Program-made: the position numbers and the translations under genes | Source: Acholoe squamosa | Taxonomy: Eukaryota; Annelida; Polychaeta; Phyllodocida; Polynoidae | Direction of reading: 5' to 3' | Length of the DNA stretch: 64,000 nt | Assembly: GCA_949317995.1 (NCBI GenBank) | Contig: OX439051.1 | Span: 45,015,250-45,079,249, forward strand | The notes under the pieces: model-generated | The model's input: only the letters and a program-made list of their open reading frames with translations | Database searches by the model: none | What the model was told of the DNA's origin: nothing | Shown here: piece by piece, positions 21,494-34,103 of the stretch | Numbering within the stretch: position 1 is the stretch's first letter | How the letters are laid out: the number at the start of each line of letters is the position of its first letter

Positions 21494-22454
21494 TTTTAGA
21501 CTTGTGGACTTTTTACCATGTCCCTGTTAACTTTTTGACACAAATGCATGACAAAATGCAATTTAAGGTCCAGAACTACCAGTCGACAAAGTTTCAAGCC
21601 TGCAACACCAGCGGTTTTAAACTTTTGGATTTTTACCATGTCCCTGTTAACTTTTTGACACAAATAACTGAAAAAATACAATTTAAGGTCCAGAACTAAC
21701 ATGGGACAAAGTTTCAAGACTGCAGCACCAGCAGTTTTAGACTTTTGGATTTTCACCATGTCCCTTTTAGCTTTGTGACACAAATCCATGAGAACATGCA
21801 AATAGACACCCAGAACTACCATCTGACAAAGTTTCAAGACTGCAGCACCAGTGGTTTTAGACTTTTGGATTTTTACCATGTCCCTGTTAACTTTTTGACA
21901 CAAATCCATGAGAACATGCAAATTGAGACCCAGAACTACCATCTGACAAAGTTTCAAGACTGCAGCACCAGCGGTTTTAGACTTTTGGATTTTTACCATG
22001 TCCCTGTTAACTTTTTGACACAAATAACTGAAAAAATGCAATTTAAGGTCCATAACTACCATCTGACAAAGTTTCAAGACTTTAGCACCAGTGGTTTTAG
22101 ACTTTTGGATTTTTACCATGTCCCTGTTAACTTTTTGACACAAATGCATGAAAAAATGCAATTTAAGGTCCAGAACTACCAGTCGACAAAGTTTCAAGAC
22201 TGCAACACCAGCGGTTTTAGACTTTTGGATTTTTACCATGTCCCTGTTAACTTTTTGACACAAATAACTGAAAAAATGCAATTTAAGGTCCAGAACTACC
22301 ATCTGACAAAGTTTCAAGACTGCAGCACCAGCGGTTTTAGACTTTTGGATTTTTACCATGTCCCTTTTAGCTTTGTGACACAAATCCATGAGAACATGCA
22401 AATTGACACCCAGAACTACCATCTGACAAAGTTTCAAGACTGAAGCACCAGCGG
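21494..22454 (+). repeat. HOR unit, lineage D
   Basis: GACTTTAGC in m5 and standard m7. Part of a Ct-D module. Confidence 0.96.
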
Positions 22455-22935
22455 TTTTAGACTTGTGGACTTTTTACCATGTCCCTGTTAACTTTTTGAC
22501 ACAAATGCATGACAAAATGCAATTTAAGGTCCATAACTACCATCTGACAAAGTTTCAAGACTGCAGCACCAGTGGTTTTAGACTTTTGGATTTTTACCAT
22601 GTCCCTGTTAACTTTTTGACACAAATGCATGAAAAAATGCAATTTAAGGTCCAGAACTACCAGTCGACAAAGTTTCAAGACTGCAACACCAGCGGTTTTA
22701 GACTTTTGGATTTTTACCATGTCCCTGTTAACTTTTTGACACAAATAACTGAAAAAATGCAATTTAAGGTCCAGAACTATCATCTGACAAAGTTTCAAGA
22801 CTGCAGCACCAGCGGTTTTAGACTTTTGGATTTTTACCATGTCCCTTTTAGCTTTGTGACACAAATCCATGAGAACATGCAAATTGACACCCAGAACTAC
22901 CATCTGACAAAGTTTCAAGACTGAAGCACCAGCGG
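22455..22935 (+). repeat. Truncated HOR unit Ct (481 bp)
   Basis: Fourth and last copy of the m1/m5 junction (between 22514 and 22533). Confidence 0.95.
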
Positions 22936-23896
22936 TTTTAGACTTGTGGACTTTTTACCATGTCCCTGTTAACTTTTTGACACAAATGCATGACAAAATG
23001 CAATTTAAGGTCCAGAACTACCAGTCGACAAAGTTTCAAGCCTGCAACACCAGCGGTTTTAAACTTTTGGATTTTTACCATGTCCCTGTTAACTTTTTGA
23101 CACAAATAACTGAAAAAATACAATTTAAGGTCCAGAACTAACATGGGACAAAGTTTCAAGACTGCAGCACCAGCAGTTTTAGACTTTTGGATTTTCACCA
23201 TGTCCCTTTTAGCTTTGTGACACAAATCCATGAGAACATGCAAATAGACACCCAGAACTACCATCTGACAAAGTTTCAAGACTGCAGCACCAGTGGTTTT
23301 AGACTTTTGGATTTTTACCATGTCCCTGTTAACTTTTTGACACAAATCCATGAGAACATGCAAATTGAGACCCAGAACTACCATCTGACAAAGTTTCAAG
23401 ACTGCAGCACCAGCGGTTTTAGACTTTTGGATTTTTACCATGTCCCTGTTAACTTTTTGACACAAATAACTGAAAAAATGCAATTTAAGGTCCATAACTA
23501 CCATCTGACAAAGTTTCAAGACTTTAGCACCAGTGGTTTTAGACTTTTGGATTTTTACCATGTCCCTGTTAACTTTTTGACACAAATGCATGAAAAAATG
23601 CAATTTAAGGTCCAGAACTACCAGTCGACAAAGTTTCAAGACTGCAACACCAGCGGTTTTAGACTTTTGGATTTTTACCATGTCCCTGTTAACTTTTTGA
23701 CACAAATAACTGAAAAAATGCAATTTAAGGTCCAGAACTACCATCTGACAAAGTTTCAAGACTGCAGCACCAGCGGTTTTAGACTTTTGGATTTTTACCA
23801 TGTCCCTTTTAGCTTTGTGACACAAATCCATGAGAACATGCAAATTGACACCCAGAACTACCATCTGACAAAGTTTCAAGACTGAAGCACCAGCGG
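22936..23896 (+). repeat. HOR unit, lineage D
   Basis: GACTTTAGC in m5 and AAGGTCC in m2. Last D unit in the window. Confidence 0.96.
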
Positions 23897-24857
23897 TTTT
23901 AGACTTGTGGACTTTTTACCATGTCCCTGTTAACTTTTTGACACAAATGCATGACAAAATGCAATTTAAGGTCCAGAACTACCAGTCGACAAAGTTTCAA
24001 GCCTGCAACACCAGCGGTTTTAAACTTTTGGATTTTTACCATGTCCCTGTTAACTTTTTGACACAAATAACTGAAAAAATACAATTTAAGGGCCAGAACT
24101 AACATGGGACAAAGTTTCAAGACTGCAGCACCAGCAGTTTTAGACTTTTGGATTTTCACCATGTCCCTTTTAGCTTTGTGACACAAATCCATGAGAACAT
24201 GCAAATAGACACCCAGAACTACCATCTGACAAAGTTTCAAGACTGCAGCACCAGTGGTTTTAGACTTTTGGATTTTTACCATGTCCCTGTTAACTTTTTG
24301 ACACAAATCCATGAGAACATGCAAATTGAGACCCAGAACTACCATCTGACAAAGTTTCAAGACTGCAGGACCAGCGGTTTTAGACTTTTGGATTTTTACC
24401 ATGTCCCTGTTAACTTTTTGACACAAATAACTGAAAAAATGCAATTTAAGGTCCATAACTACCATCTGACAAAGTTTCAAGACTGCAGCACCAGTGGTTT
24501 TAGACTTTTGGATTTTTACCATGTCCCTGTTAACTTTTTGACACAAATGCATGAAAAAATGCAATTTAAGGTCCAGAACTACCAGTCGACAAAGTTTCAA
24601 GACTGCAACACCAGCGGTTTTAGACTTTTGGATTTTTACCATGTCCCTGTTAACTTTTTGACACAAATAACTGAAAAAATGCAATTTAAGGTCCAGAACT
24701 ACCATCTGACAAAGTTTCAAGACTGCAGCACCAGCAGTTTTAGACTTTGGGATTTTTACCATGTCCCTTTTAGCTTTGTGACACAAATCCATGAGAACAT
24801 GCAAATTGACACCCAGAACTACCATCTGACAAAGTTTCAAGACTGAAGCACCAGCGG
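23897..24857 (+). repeat. HOR unit, lineage E
   Basis: All E marks are present (G at 24369). It closes the second 5,767-bp block. Confidence 0.96.
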
Positions 24858-25818
24858 TTTTAGACTTGTGGACTTTTTACCATGTCCCTGTTAACTTTTT
24901 GACACAAATGCATGACAAAATGCAATTTAAGGTCCAGAACTACCAGTCGACAAAGTTTCAAGCCTGCAACACCAGCGGTTTTAAACTTTTGGATTTTTAC
25001 CATGTCCCTGTTAACTTTTTGACACAAATAACTGAAAAAATACAATTTAAGGTCCAGAACTAACATGGGACAAACTTTCAAGACTGCAGCACCAGCAGTT
25101 TTAGACTTTTGGATTTTCACCATGTCCCTTTTAGCTTTGTGACACAAATCCATGAGAACATGCAAATAGACACCCAGAACTACCATCTGACAAAGTTTCA
25201 AGACTGCAGCACCAGTGGTTTTAGACTTTTGGATTTTTACCATGTCCCTGTTAACTTTTTGACACAAATCCATGAGAACATGCAAATTGAGACCCAGAAC
25301 TACCATCTGACAAAGTTTCAAGACTGCAGCACCAGCGGTTTTAGACTTTTGGATTTTTACCATGTCCCTGTTAACTTTTTGACACAAATAACTGAAAAAA
25401 TGCAATTTTAGGTCCATAACTACCATCTGACAAAGTTTCAAGACTTTAGCACCAGTGGTTTTAGACTTTTGGATTTTTACCATGTCCCTGTTAACTTTTT
25501 GACACAAATGCATGAAAAAATGCAATTTAAGGTCCAGAACTACCAGTCGACAAAGTTTCAAGACTGCAACACCAGCGGTTTTAGACTTTTGGATTTTTAC
25601 CATGTCCCTGTTAACTTTTTGACACAAATAACTGAAAAAATGCAATTTAAGGTCCAGAACTACCATCTGACAAAGTTTCAAGACTGCAGCACCAGCGGTT
25701 TTAGACTTTTGGATTTTTACCATGTCCCTTTTAGCTTTGTGACACAAATCCATGAGAACATGCAAATTGACACCCAGAACTACCATCTGACAAAGTTTCA
25801 AGACTGAAGCACCAGCGG
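24858..25818 (+). repeat. HOR unit, lineage F
   Basis: F marks are present, with T at 25409 in m5. Unlike the earlier F units it is followed by C' rather than Ct. Confidence 0.96.
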
Positions 25819-26779
25819 TTTTAGACTTGTGGACTTTTTACCATGTCCCTGTTAACTTTTTGACACAAATGCATGACAAAATGCAATTTAAGGTCCAGAA
25901 CTACCAGTCGACAAAGTTTCAAGCCTGCAACACCAGCGGTTTTAAACTTTTGGATTTTTACCATGTCCCTGTTAACTTTTTGACACAAATAACTGAAAAA
26001 ATACAATTTAAGGGCCAGAACTAACATGGGACAAAGTTTCAAGACTGCAGCACCAGCAGTTTTAGACTTTTGGATTTTCACCATGTCCCTTTTAGCTTTG
26101 TGACACAAATCCATGAGAACATGCAAATAGACACCCAGAACTACCATCTGACAAAGTTTCAAGACTGCAGCACCAGTGGTTTTAGACTTTTGGATTTTTA
26201 CCATGTCCCTGTTAACTTTTTGACACAAATCCATGAGAACATGCAAGTTGAGACCCAGAACTACCATCTGACAAAGTTTCAAGACTGCAGCACCAGCGGT
26301 TTTAGACTTTTGGATTTTTACCATGTCCCTGTTAACTTTTTGACACAAATAACTGAAAAAATGCAATTTAAGGTCCATAACTACCATCTGACAAAGTTTC
26401 AAGACTGCAGCACCAGTGGTTTTAGACTTTTGGATTTTTACCATGTCCCTGTTAACTTTTTGACACAAATGCATGAAAAAATGCAATTTAAGGTCCAGAA
26501 CTACCAGTCGACAAAGTTTCAAGACTGCAACACCAGCGGTTTTAGACTTTTGGATTTTTACCATGTCCCTGTTAACTTTTTGACACAAATAACTGAAAAA
26601 ATGCAATTTAAGGTCCAGAACTATCATCTGACAAAGTTTCAAGACTGCAGCACCAGCGGTTTTAGACTTTTGGATTTTTACCATGTCCCTTTTAGCTTTG
26701 TGACACAAATCCATGAGAACATGCAAATTGACACCCAGAAGTACCATCTGACAAAGTTTCAAGACTGAAGCACCAGCGG
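25819..26779 (+). repeat. HOR unit, lineage C'
   Basis: C marks (AAGGGCC, ACTATCATC) plus CCAGAAGTACC in m8 (G at 26741). A private A-to-G at 26247 in m4 gives GCAAGTTGAG. Confidence 0.96.
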
Positions 26780-27740
26780 TTTTAGACTTGTGGACTTTTT
26801 ACCATGTCCCTGTTAACTTTTTGACACAAATGCATGACAAAATGCAATTTAAGGTCCAGAACTACCAGTCGACAAAGTTTCAAGCCTGCAACACCAGCGG
26901 TTTTAAACTTTTGGATTTTTACCATGTCCCTGTTAACTTTTTGACACAAATAACTGAAAAAATACAATTTAAGGTCCAGAACTAACATGGGACAAAGTTT
27001 CAAGACTGCAGCACCAGCAGTTTTAGACTTTTGGATTTTCACCATGTCCCTTTTAGCTTTGTGACACAAATCCATGAGAACATGCAAATAGACACCCAGA
27101 ACTACCATCTGACAAAGTTTCAAGACTGCAGCACCAGTGGTTTTAGACTTTTGGATTTTTACCATGTCCCTGTTAACTTTTTGACACAAATCCATGAGAA
27201 CATGCAAATTGAGACCCAGAACTACCATCTGACAAAGTTTCAAGACTGCAGCACCAGCGGTTTTAGACTTTTGGATTTTTACCATGTCCCTGTTAACTTT
27301 TTGACACAAATAACTGAAAAAATGCAATTTAAGGTCCAGAACTACCATCTGACAAAGTTTCAAGACTGCAGCACCAGTGGTTTTAGACTTTTGGATTTTT
27401 ACCATGTCCCTGTTAACTTTTTGACACAAATGCATGAAAAAATGCAATTTAAGGTCCAGAACTACCAGTCGACAAAGTTTCAAGACTGCAACACCAGCGG
27501 TTTTAGACTTTTGGATTTTTACCATGTCCCTGTTAACTTTTTGACACAAATAACTGAAAAAATGCAATTTAAGGTCCAGAACTACCATCTGACAAAGTTT
27601 CAAGACTGCAGCACCAGCAGTTTTAGACTTTGGGATTTTTACCATGTCCCTTTTAGCTTTGTGACACAAATCCATGAGAACATGCAAATTGACACCCAGA
27701 ACTACCATCTGACAAAGTTTCAAGACTGAAGCACCAGCGG
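26780..27740 (+). repeat. HOR unit, lineage G
   Basis: AAGGTCC in m2, m5b (GGTCCAGAAC with an ACCAGTGG end) in place of m5, an ACCAGCAG end in m7 and ACTTTGGGATTT in m8. It resembles 40527 and 55654 but lacks their divergent m7'-m8' and the insert tail. Confidence 0.95.
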
Positions 27741-28701
27741 TTTTAGACTTGTGGACTTTTTACCATGTCCCTGTTAACTTTTTGACACAAATGCATGACA
27801 AAATGCAATTTAAGGTCCAGAACTACCAGTCGACAAAGTTTCAAGCCTGCAACACCAGCGGTTTTAAACTTTTGGATTTTTACCATGTCCCTGTTAACTT
27901 TTTGACACAAATAACTGAAAAAATACAATTTAAGGTCCAGAACTAACATGGGACAAACTTTCAAGACTGCAGCACCAGCAGTTTTAGACTTTTGGATTTT
28001 CACCATGTCCCTTTTAGCTTTGTGACACAAATCCATGAGAACATGCAAATAGACACCCAGAACTACCATCTGACAAAGTTTCAAGACTGCAGCACCAGTG
28101 GTTTTAGACTTTTGGATTTTTACCATGTCCCTGTTAACTTTTTGACACAAATCCATGAGAACATGCAAATTGAGACCCAGAACTACCATCTGACAAAGTT
28201 TCAAGACTGCAGCACCAGCGGTTTTAGACTTTTGGATTTTTACCATGTCCCTGTTAACTTTTTGACACAAATAACTGAAAAAATGCAATTTTAGGTCCAT
28301 AACTACCATCTGACAAAGTTTCAAGACTTTAGCACCAGTGGTTTTAGACTTTTGGATTTTTACCATGTCCCTGTTAACTTTTTGACACAAATGCATGAAA
28401 AAATGCAATTTAAGGTCCAGAACTACCAGTCGACAAAGTTTCAAGACTGCAACACCAGCGGTTTTAGACTTTTGGATTTTTACCATGTCCCTGTTAACTT
28501 TTTGACACAAATAACTGAAAAAATGCAATTTAAGGTCCAGAACTACCATCTGACAAAGTTTCAAGACTGCAGCACCAGCGGTTTTAGACTTTTGGATTTT
28601 TACCATGTCCCTTTTAGCTTTGTGACACAAATCCATGAGAACATGCAAATTGACACCCAGAACTACCATCTGACAAAGTTTCAAGACTGAAGCACCAGCG
28701 G
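27741..28701 (+). repeat. HOR unit, lineage F
   Basis: F marks are present, with T at 28292. It begins a second F-C' run, 2,883 bp after 24858. Confidence 0.96.
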
Positions 28702-29663
28702 TTTTAGACTTGTGGACTTTTTACCATGTCCCTGTTAACTTTTTGACACAAATGCATGACAAAATGCAATTTAAGGTCCAGAACTACCAGTCGACAAAGT
28801 TTCAAGCCTGCAACACCAGCGGTTTTAAACTTTTGGATTTTTACCATGTCCCTGTTAACTTTTTGACACAAATAACTGAAAAAAATACAATTTAAGGGCC
28901 AGAACTAACATGGGACAAAGTTTCAAGACTGCAGCACCAGCAGTTTTAGACTTTTGGATTTTCACCATGTCCCTTTTAGCTTTGTGACACAAATCCATGA
29001 GAACATGCAAATAGACACCCAGAACTACCATCTGACAAAGTTTCAAGACTGCAGCACCAGTGGTTTTAGACTTTTGGATTTTTACCATGTCCCTGTTAAC
29101 TTTTTGACACAAATCCATGAGAACATGCAAATTGAGACCCAGAACTACCATCTGACAAAGTTTCAAGACTGCAGCACCAGCGGTTTTAGACTTTTGGATT
29201 TCTACCATGTCCCTGTTAACTTTTTGACACAAATAACTGAAAAAATGCAATTTAAGGTCCATAACTACCATCTGACAAAGTTTCAAGACTGCAGCACCAG
29301 TGGTTTTAGACTTTTGGATTTTTACCATGTCCCTGTTAACTTTTTGACACAAATGCATGAAAAAATGCAATTTAAGGTCCAGAACTACCAGTCGACAAAG
29401 TTTCAAGACTGCAACACCAGCGGTTTTAGACTTTTGGATTTTTACCATGTCCCTGTTAACTTTTTGACACAAATAACTGAAAAAATGCAATTTAAGGTCC
29501 AGAACTATCATCTGACAAAGTTTCAAGACTGCAGCACCAGCGGTTTTAGACTTTTGGATTTTTACCATGTCCCTTTTAGCTTTGTGACACAAATCCATGA
29601 GAACATGCAAATTGACACCCAGAAGTACCATCTGACAAAGTTTCAAGACTGAAGCACCAGCGG
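28702..29663 (+). repeat. HOR unit, lineage C' with extra A (962 bp)
   Basis: C' marks plus a seventh A in the m2 run (28879-28885) and GATTTCTACC in m5 (C at 29202). From about 28829 onward it belongs to the first copy of the 2,220-bp triplication. Confidence 0.95.
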
Positions 29664-31883
29664 TTTTAGACTTGTGGACTTTTTACCATGTCCCTGTTAA
29701 CTTTTTGACACAAATGCATGACAAAATGCAATTTAAGGTCCAGAACTACCAGTCGACAAAGTTTCAAGCCTGCAACACCAGCGGTTTTAAACTTTTGGAT
29801 TTTTACCATGTCCCTGTTAACTTTTTGACACAAATAACTGAAAAAATACAATTTAAGGTCCAGAACTAACATGGGACAAAGTTTCAAGACTGCAGCACCA
29901 GCAGTTTTAGACTTTTGGATTTTCACCATGTCCCTTTTAGCTTTGTGACACAAATCCATGAGAACATGCAAATAGACACCCAGAACTACCATCTGACAAA
30001 GTTTCAAGACTGCAGCACCAGTGGTTTTAGACTTTTGGATTTTTACCATGTCCCTGTTAACTTTTTGACACAAATCCATGAGAACATGCAAATTGAGACC
30101 CAGAACTACCATCTGACAAAGTTTCAAGACTGCAGCACCAGCGGTTTTAGACTTTTGGATTTTTACCATGTCCCTGTTAACTTTTTGACACAAATGCATG
30201 AAAAAATGCAATTTAAGGTCCAGAACTACCAGTCGACAAAGTTTCAAGACTGCAACACCAGCGGTTTTAGACTTTTGAATTTTTACCATGTCCCTGTTAA
30301 CTTTTTGACACAAATAACTGAAAAAATGCAATTTAAGGTCCAGAACTACCATCTGACAAAGTTTCAAGACTGCAGCACCAGCAGTTTTAGACTTTGGGAT
30401 TTTTACCATGTCCCTTTTAGCTTTGTGACACAAATCCATGAGAACATGCAAAATGAGACCCGGAACTACCAAATGACAAAGTATCAAGACTGAAGCACCA
30501 GCGGTTTTTGAGATTTGGGTTTTTACCCTGTTACCTTAACTCAAATAACATGATTAAGTTGTGTTGAGTCGTTTAACACAGCAGTCACCCACCTTATAAT
30601 GTTTAGACATAAATACATGAAAACATGCAATTTAAGGTCCAGAACTACCATTCGACAAAGTTTCAAGACTGCAGCACCAGCGGTTTTCGACTTTTGGATT
30701 TTTACCATGTCGCTGTTAACTTTTGGACACAAATCATGAAAATATGCATCTTAATTTCCACAACTACCATCTGACAAAGTTTCAAGACTGCAGCACCAGT
30801 GGTTTTAGACTTTTGGATTTTTACCATGTCCCTGTTAACTTTTTGACACAAATCCATGAGAACATGCAAATTGAGACCCAGAACTACCATCTGACAAAGT
30901 TTCAAGACTGCAGCACCAGTGGTTTTAGACTTTTGGATTTTTACCATGTCCCTGTTAACTTTTTGACACAAATGCATAAAAAAATGCAATTTAAGGTCCA
31001 GAACTACCATTCGACAAAGTTTCAAGACTGCAGCACCAGCGGTTTTAGACTTTTGGATTTTTACCATGTCCCTGTTAACTTTTTGACACAAATAACTGAA
31101 AAAAATACAATTTAAGGGCCAGAACTAACATGGGACAAAGTTTCAAGACTGCAGCACCAGCAGTTTTAGACTTTTGGATTTTCACCATGTCCCTTTTAGC
31201 TTTGTGACACAAATCCATGAGAACATGCAAATAGACACCCAGAACTACCATCTGACAAAGTTTCAAGACTGCAGCACCAGTGGTTTTAGACTTTTGGATT
31301 TTTACCATGTCCCTGTTAACTTTTTGACACAAATCCATGAGAACATGCAAATTGAGACCCAGAACTACCATCTGACAAAGTTTCAAGACTGCAGCACCAG
31401 CGGTTTTAGACTTTTGGATTTCTACCATGTCCCTGTTAACTTTTTGACACAAATAACTGAAAAAATGCAATTTAAGGTCCATAACTACCATCTGACAAAG
31501 TTTCAAGACTGCAGCACCAGTGGTTTTAGACTTTTGGATTTTTACCATGTCCCTGTTAACTTTTTGACACAAATGCATGAAAAAATGCAATTTAAGGTCC
31601 AGAACTACCAGTCGACAAAGTTTCAAGACTGCAACACCAGCGGTTTTAGACTTTTGGATTTTTACCATGTCCCTGTTAACTTTTTGACACAAATAACTGA
31701 AAAAATGCAATTTAAGGTCCAGAACTATCATCTGACAAAGTTTCAAGACTGCAGCACCAGCGGTTTTAGACTTTTGGATTTTTACCATGTCCCTTTTAGC
31801 TTTGTGACACAAATCCATGAGAACATGCAAATTGACACCCAGAAGTACCATCTGACAAAGTTTCAAGACTGAAGCACCAGCGG
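29664..31883 (+). repeat. Composite HOR unit H with insert (2,220 bp)
   Basis: The order is m1-m4, m6, m7', m8' (30385, with GCAAAATGAG), i179 (30505-30683), a 119-bp monomer (30684-30802), m4, m6-like, an m2 hybrid with seven A (31099-31105), then m3-m8 of C' type. The m5 position before m6 is absent. The m2 hybrid begins TTTTAGAC like the m2-like monomer at 35483 and continues as m2; the switch lies between 31049 and 31095. Confidence 0.93.
30505..30683 (+). repeat. Divergent 179-bp monomer i179, copy 3
   Basis: It lies inside the first H unit after m8' with GCAAAATGAG. The tail after it is rearranged: it passes to a hybrid m2 instead of the m2-like monomer. Confidence 0.85.
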
Positions 31884-34103
31884 TTTTAGACTTGTGGACT
31901 TTTTACCATGTCCCTGTTAACTTTTTGACACAAATGCATGACAAAATGCAATTTAAGGTCCAGAACTACCAGTCGACAAAGTTTCAAGCCTGCAACACCA
32001 GCGGTTTTAAACTTTTGGATTTTTACCATGTCCCTGTTAACTTTTTGACACAAATAACTGAAAAAATACAATTTAAGGTCCAGAACTAACATGGGACAAA
32101 GTTTCAAGACTGCAGCACCAGCAGTTTTAGACTTTTGGATTTTCACCATGTCCCTTTTAGCTTTGTGACACAAATCCATGAGAACATGCAAATAGACACC
32201 CAGAACTACCATCTGACAAAGTTTCAAGACTGCAGCACCAGTGGTTTTAGACTTTTGGATTTTTACCATGTCCCTGTTAACTTTTTGACACAAATCCATG
32301 AGAACATGCAAATTGAGACCCAGAACTACCATCTGACAAAGTTTCAAGACTGCAGCACCAGCGGTTTTAGACTTTTGGATTTTTACCATGTCCCTGTTAA
32401 CTTTTTGACACAAATGCATGAAAAAATGCAATTTAAGGTCCAGAACTACCAGTCGACAAAGTTTCAAGACTGCAACACCAGCGGTTTTAGACTTTTGAAT
32501 TTTTACCATGTCCCTGTTAACTTTTTGACACAAATAACTGAAAAAATGCAATTTAAGGTCCAGAACTACCATCTGACAAAGTTTCAAGACTGCAGCACCA
32601 GCAGTTTTAGACTTTGGGATTTTTACCATGTCCCTTTTAGCTTTGTGACACAAATCCATGAGAACATGCAAAATGAGACCCGGAACTACCAAATGACAAA
32701 GTATCAAGACTGAAGCACCAGCGGTTTTTGAGATTTGGGTTTTTACCCTGTTACCTTAACTCAAATAACATGATTAAGTTGTGTTGAGTCGTTTAACACA
32801 GCAGTCACCCACCTTATAATGTTTAGACATAAATACATGAAAACATGCAATTTAAGGTCCAGAACTACCATTCGACAAAGTTTCAAGACTGCAGCACCAG
32901 CGGTTTTCGACTTTTGGATTTTTACCATGTCGCTGTTAACTTTTGGACACAAATCATGAAAATATGCATCTTAATTTCCACAACTACCATCTGACAAAGT
33001 TTCAAGACTGCAGCACCAGTGGTTTTAGACTTTTGGATTTTTACCATGTCCCTGTTAACTTTTTGACACAAATCCATGAGAACATGCAAATTGAGACCCA
33101 GAACTACCATCTGACAAAGTTTCAAGACTGCAGCACCAGTGGTTTTAGACTTTTGGATTTTTACCATGTCCCTGTTAACTTTTTGACACAAATGCATAAA
33201 AAAATGCAATTTAAGGTCCAGAACTACCATTCGACAAAGTTTCAAGACTGCAGCACCAGCGGTTTTAGACTTTTGGATTTTTACCATGTCCCTGTTAACT
33301 TTTTGACACAAATAACTGAAAAAAATACAATTTAAGGGCCAGAACTAACATGGGACAAAGTTTCAAGACTGCAGCACCAGCAGTTTTAGACTTTTGGATT
33401 TTCACCATGTCCCTTTTAGCTTTGTGACACAAATCCATGAGAACATGCAAATAGACACCCAGAACTACCATCTGACAAAGTTTCAAGACTGCAGCACCAG
33501 TGGTTTTAGACTTTTGGATTTTTACCATGTCCCTGTTAACTTTTTGACACAAATCCATGAGAACATGCAAATTGAGACCCAGAACTACCATCTGACAAAG
33601 TTTCAAGACTGCAGCACCAGCGGTTTTAGACTTTTGGATTTCTACCATGTCCCTGTTAACTTTTTGACACAAATAACTGAAAAAATGCAATTTAAGGTCC
33701 ATAACTACCATCTGACAAAGTTTCAAGACTGCAGCACCAGTGGTTTTAGACTTTTGGATTTTTACCATGTCCCTGTTAACTTTTTGACACAAATGCATGA
33801 AAAAATGCAATTTAAGGTCCAGAACTACCAGTCGACAAAGTTTCAAGACTGCAACACCAGCGGTTTTAGACTTTTGGATTTTTACCATGTCCCTGTTAAC
33901 TTTTTGACACAAATAACTGAAAAAATGCAATTTAAGGTCCAGAACTATCATCTGACAAAGTTTCAAGACTGCAGCACCAGCGGTTTTAGACTTTTGGATT
34001 TTTACCATGTCCCTTTTAGCTTTGTGACACAAATCCATGAGAACATGCAAATTGACACCCAGAAGTACCATCTGACAAAGTTTCAAGACTGAAGCACCAG
34101 CGG
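31884..34103 (+). repeat. Composite HOR unit H with insert (2,220 bp), second copy
   Basis: I see no difference from 29664-31883. i179 lies at 32725-32903 and the hybrid m2 carries seven A at 33319-33325. Confidence 0.93.
32725..32903 (+). repeat. Divergent 179-bp monomer i179, copy 4
   Basis: Second H unit, 2,220 bp after copy 3, same context. Confidence 0.85.

Larger units (their letters stand above)
13324..24857. repeat. Tandem pair of 5,767-bp blocks E-F-Ct-D-Ct-D-E
   Basis: Copies are 13324-19090 and 19091-24857. Each has five full units and two 481-bp units (5 x 961 + 2 x 481 = 5,767). The only difference I could identify is T at 15123 against C in the second copy. Confidence 0.92.

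Noticed and set aside
28879..28885. Extra A in a homopolymer as a simple sequencing error
   Set aside because: The same extra A occurs in all three copies of the 2,220-bp segment (28879, 31099, 33319), so it was copied with the segment. The single lost A at 53309-53313 has no such support and may be an error.
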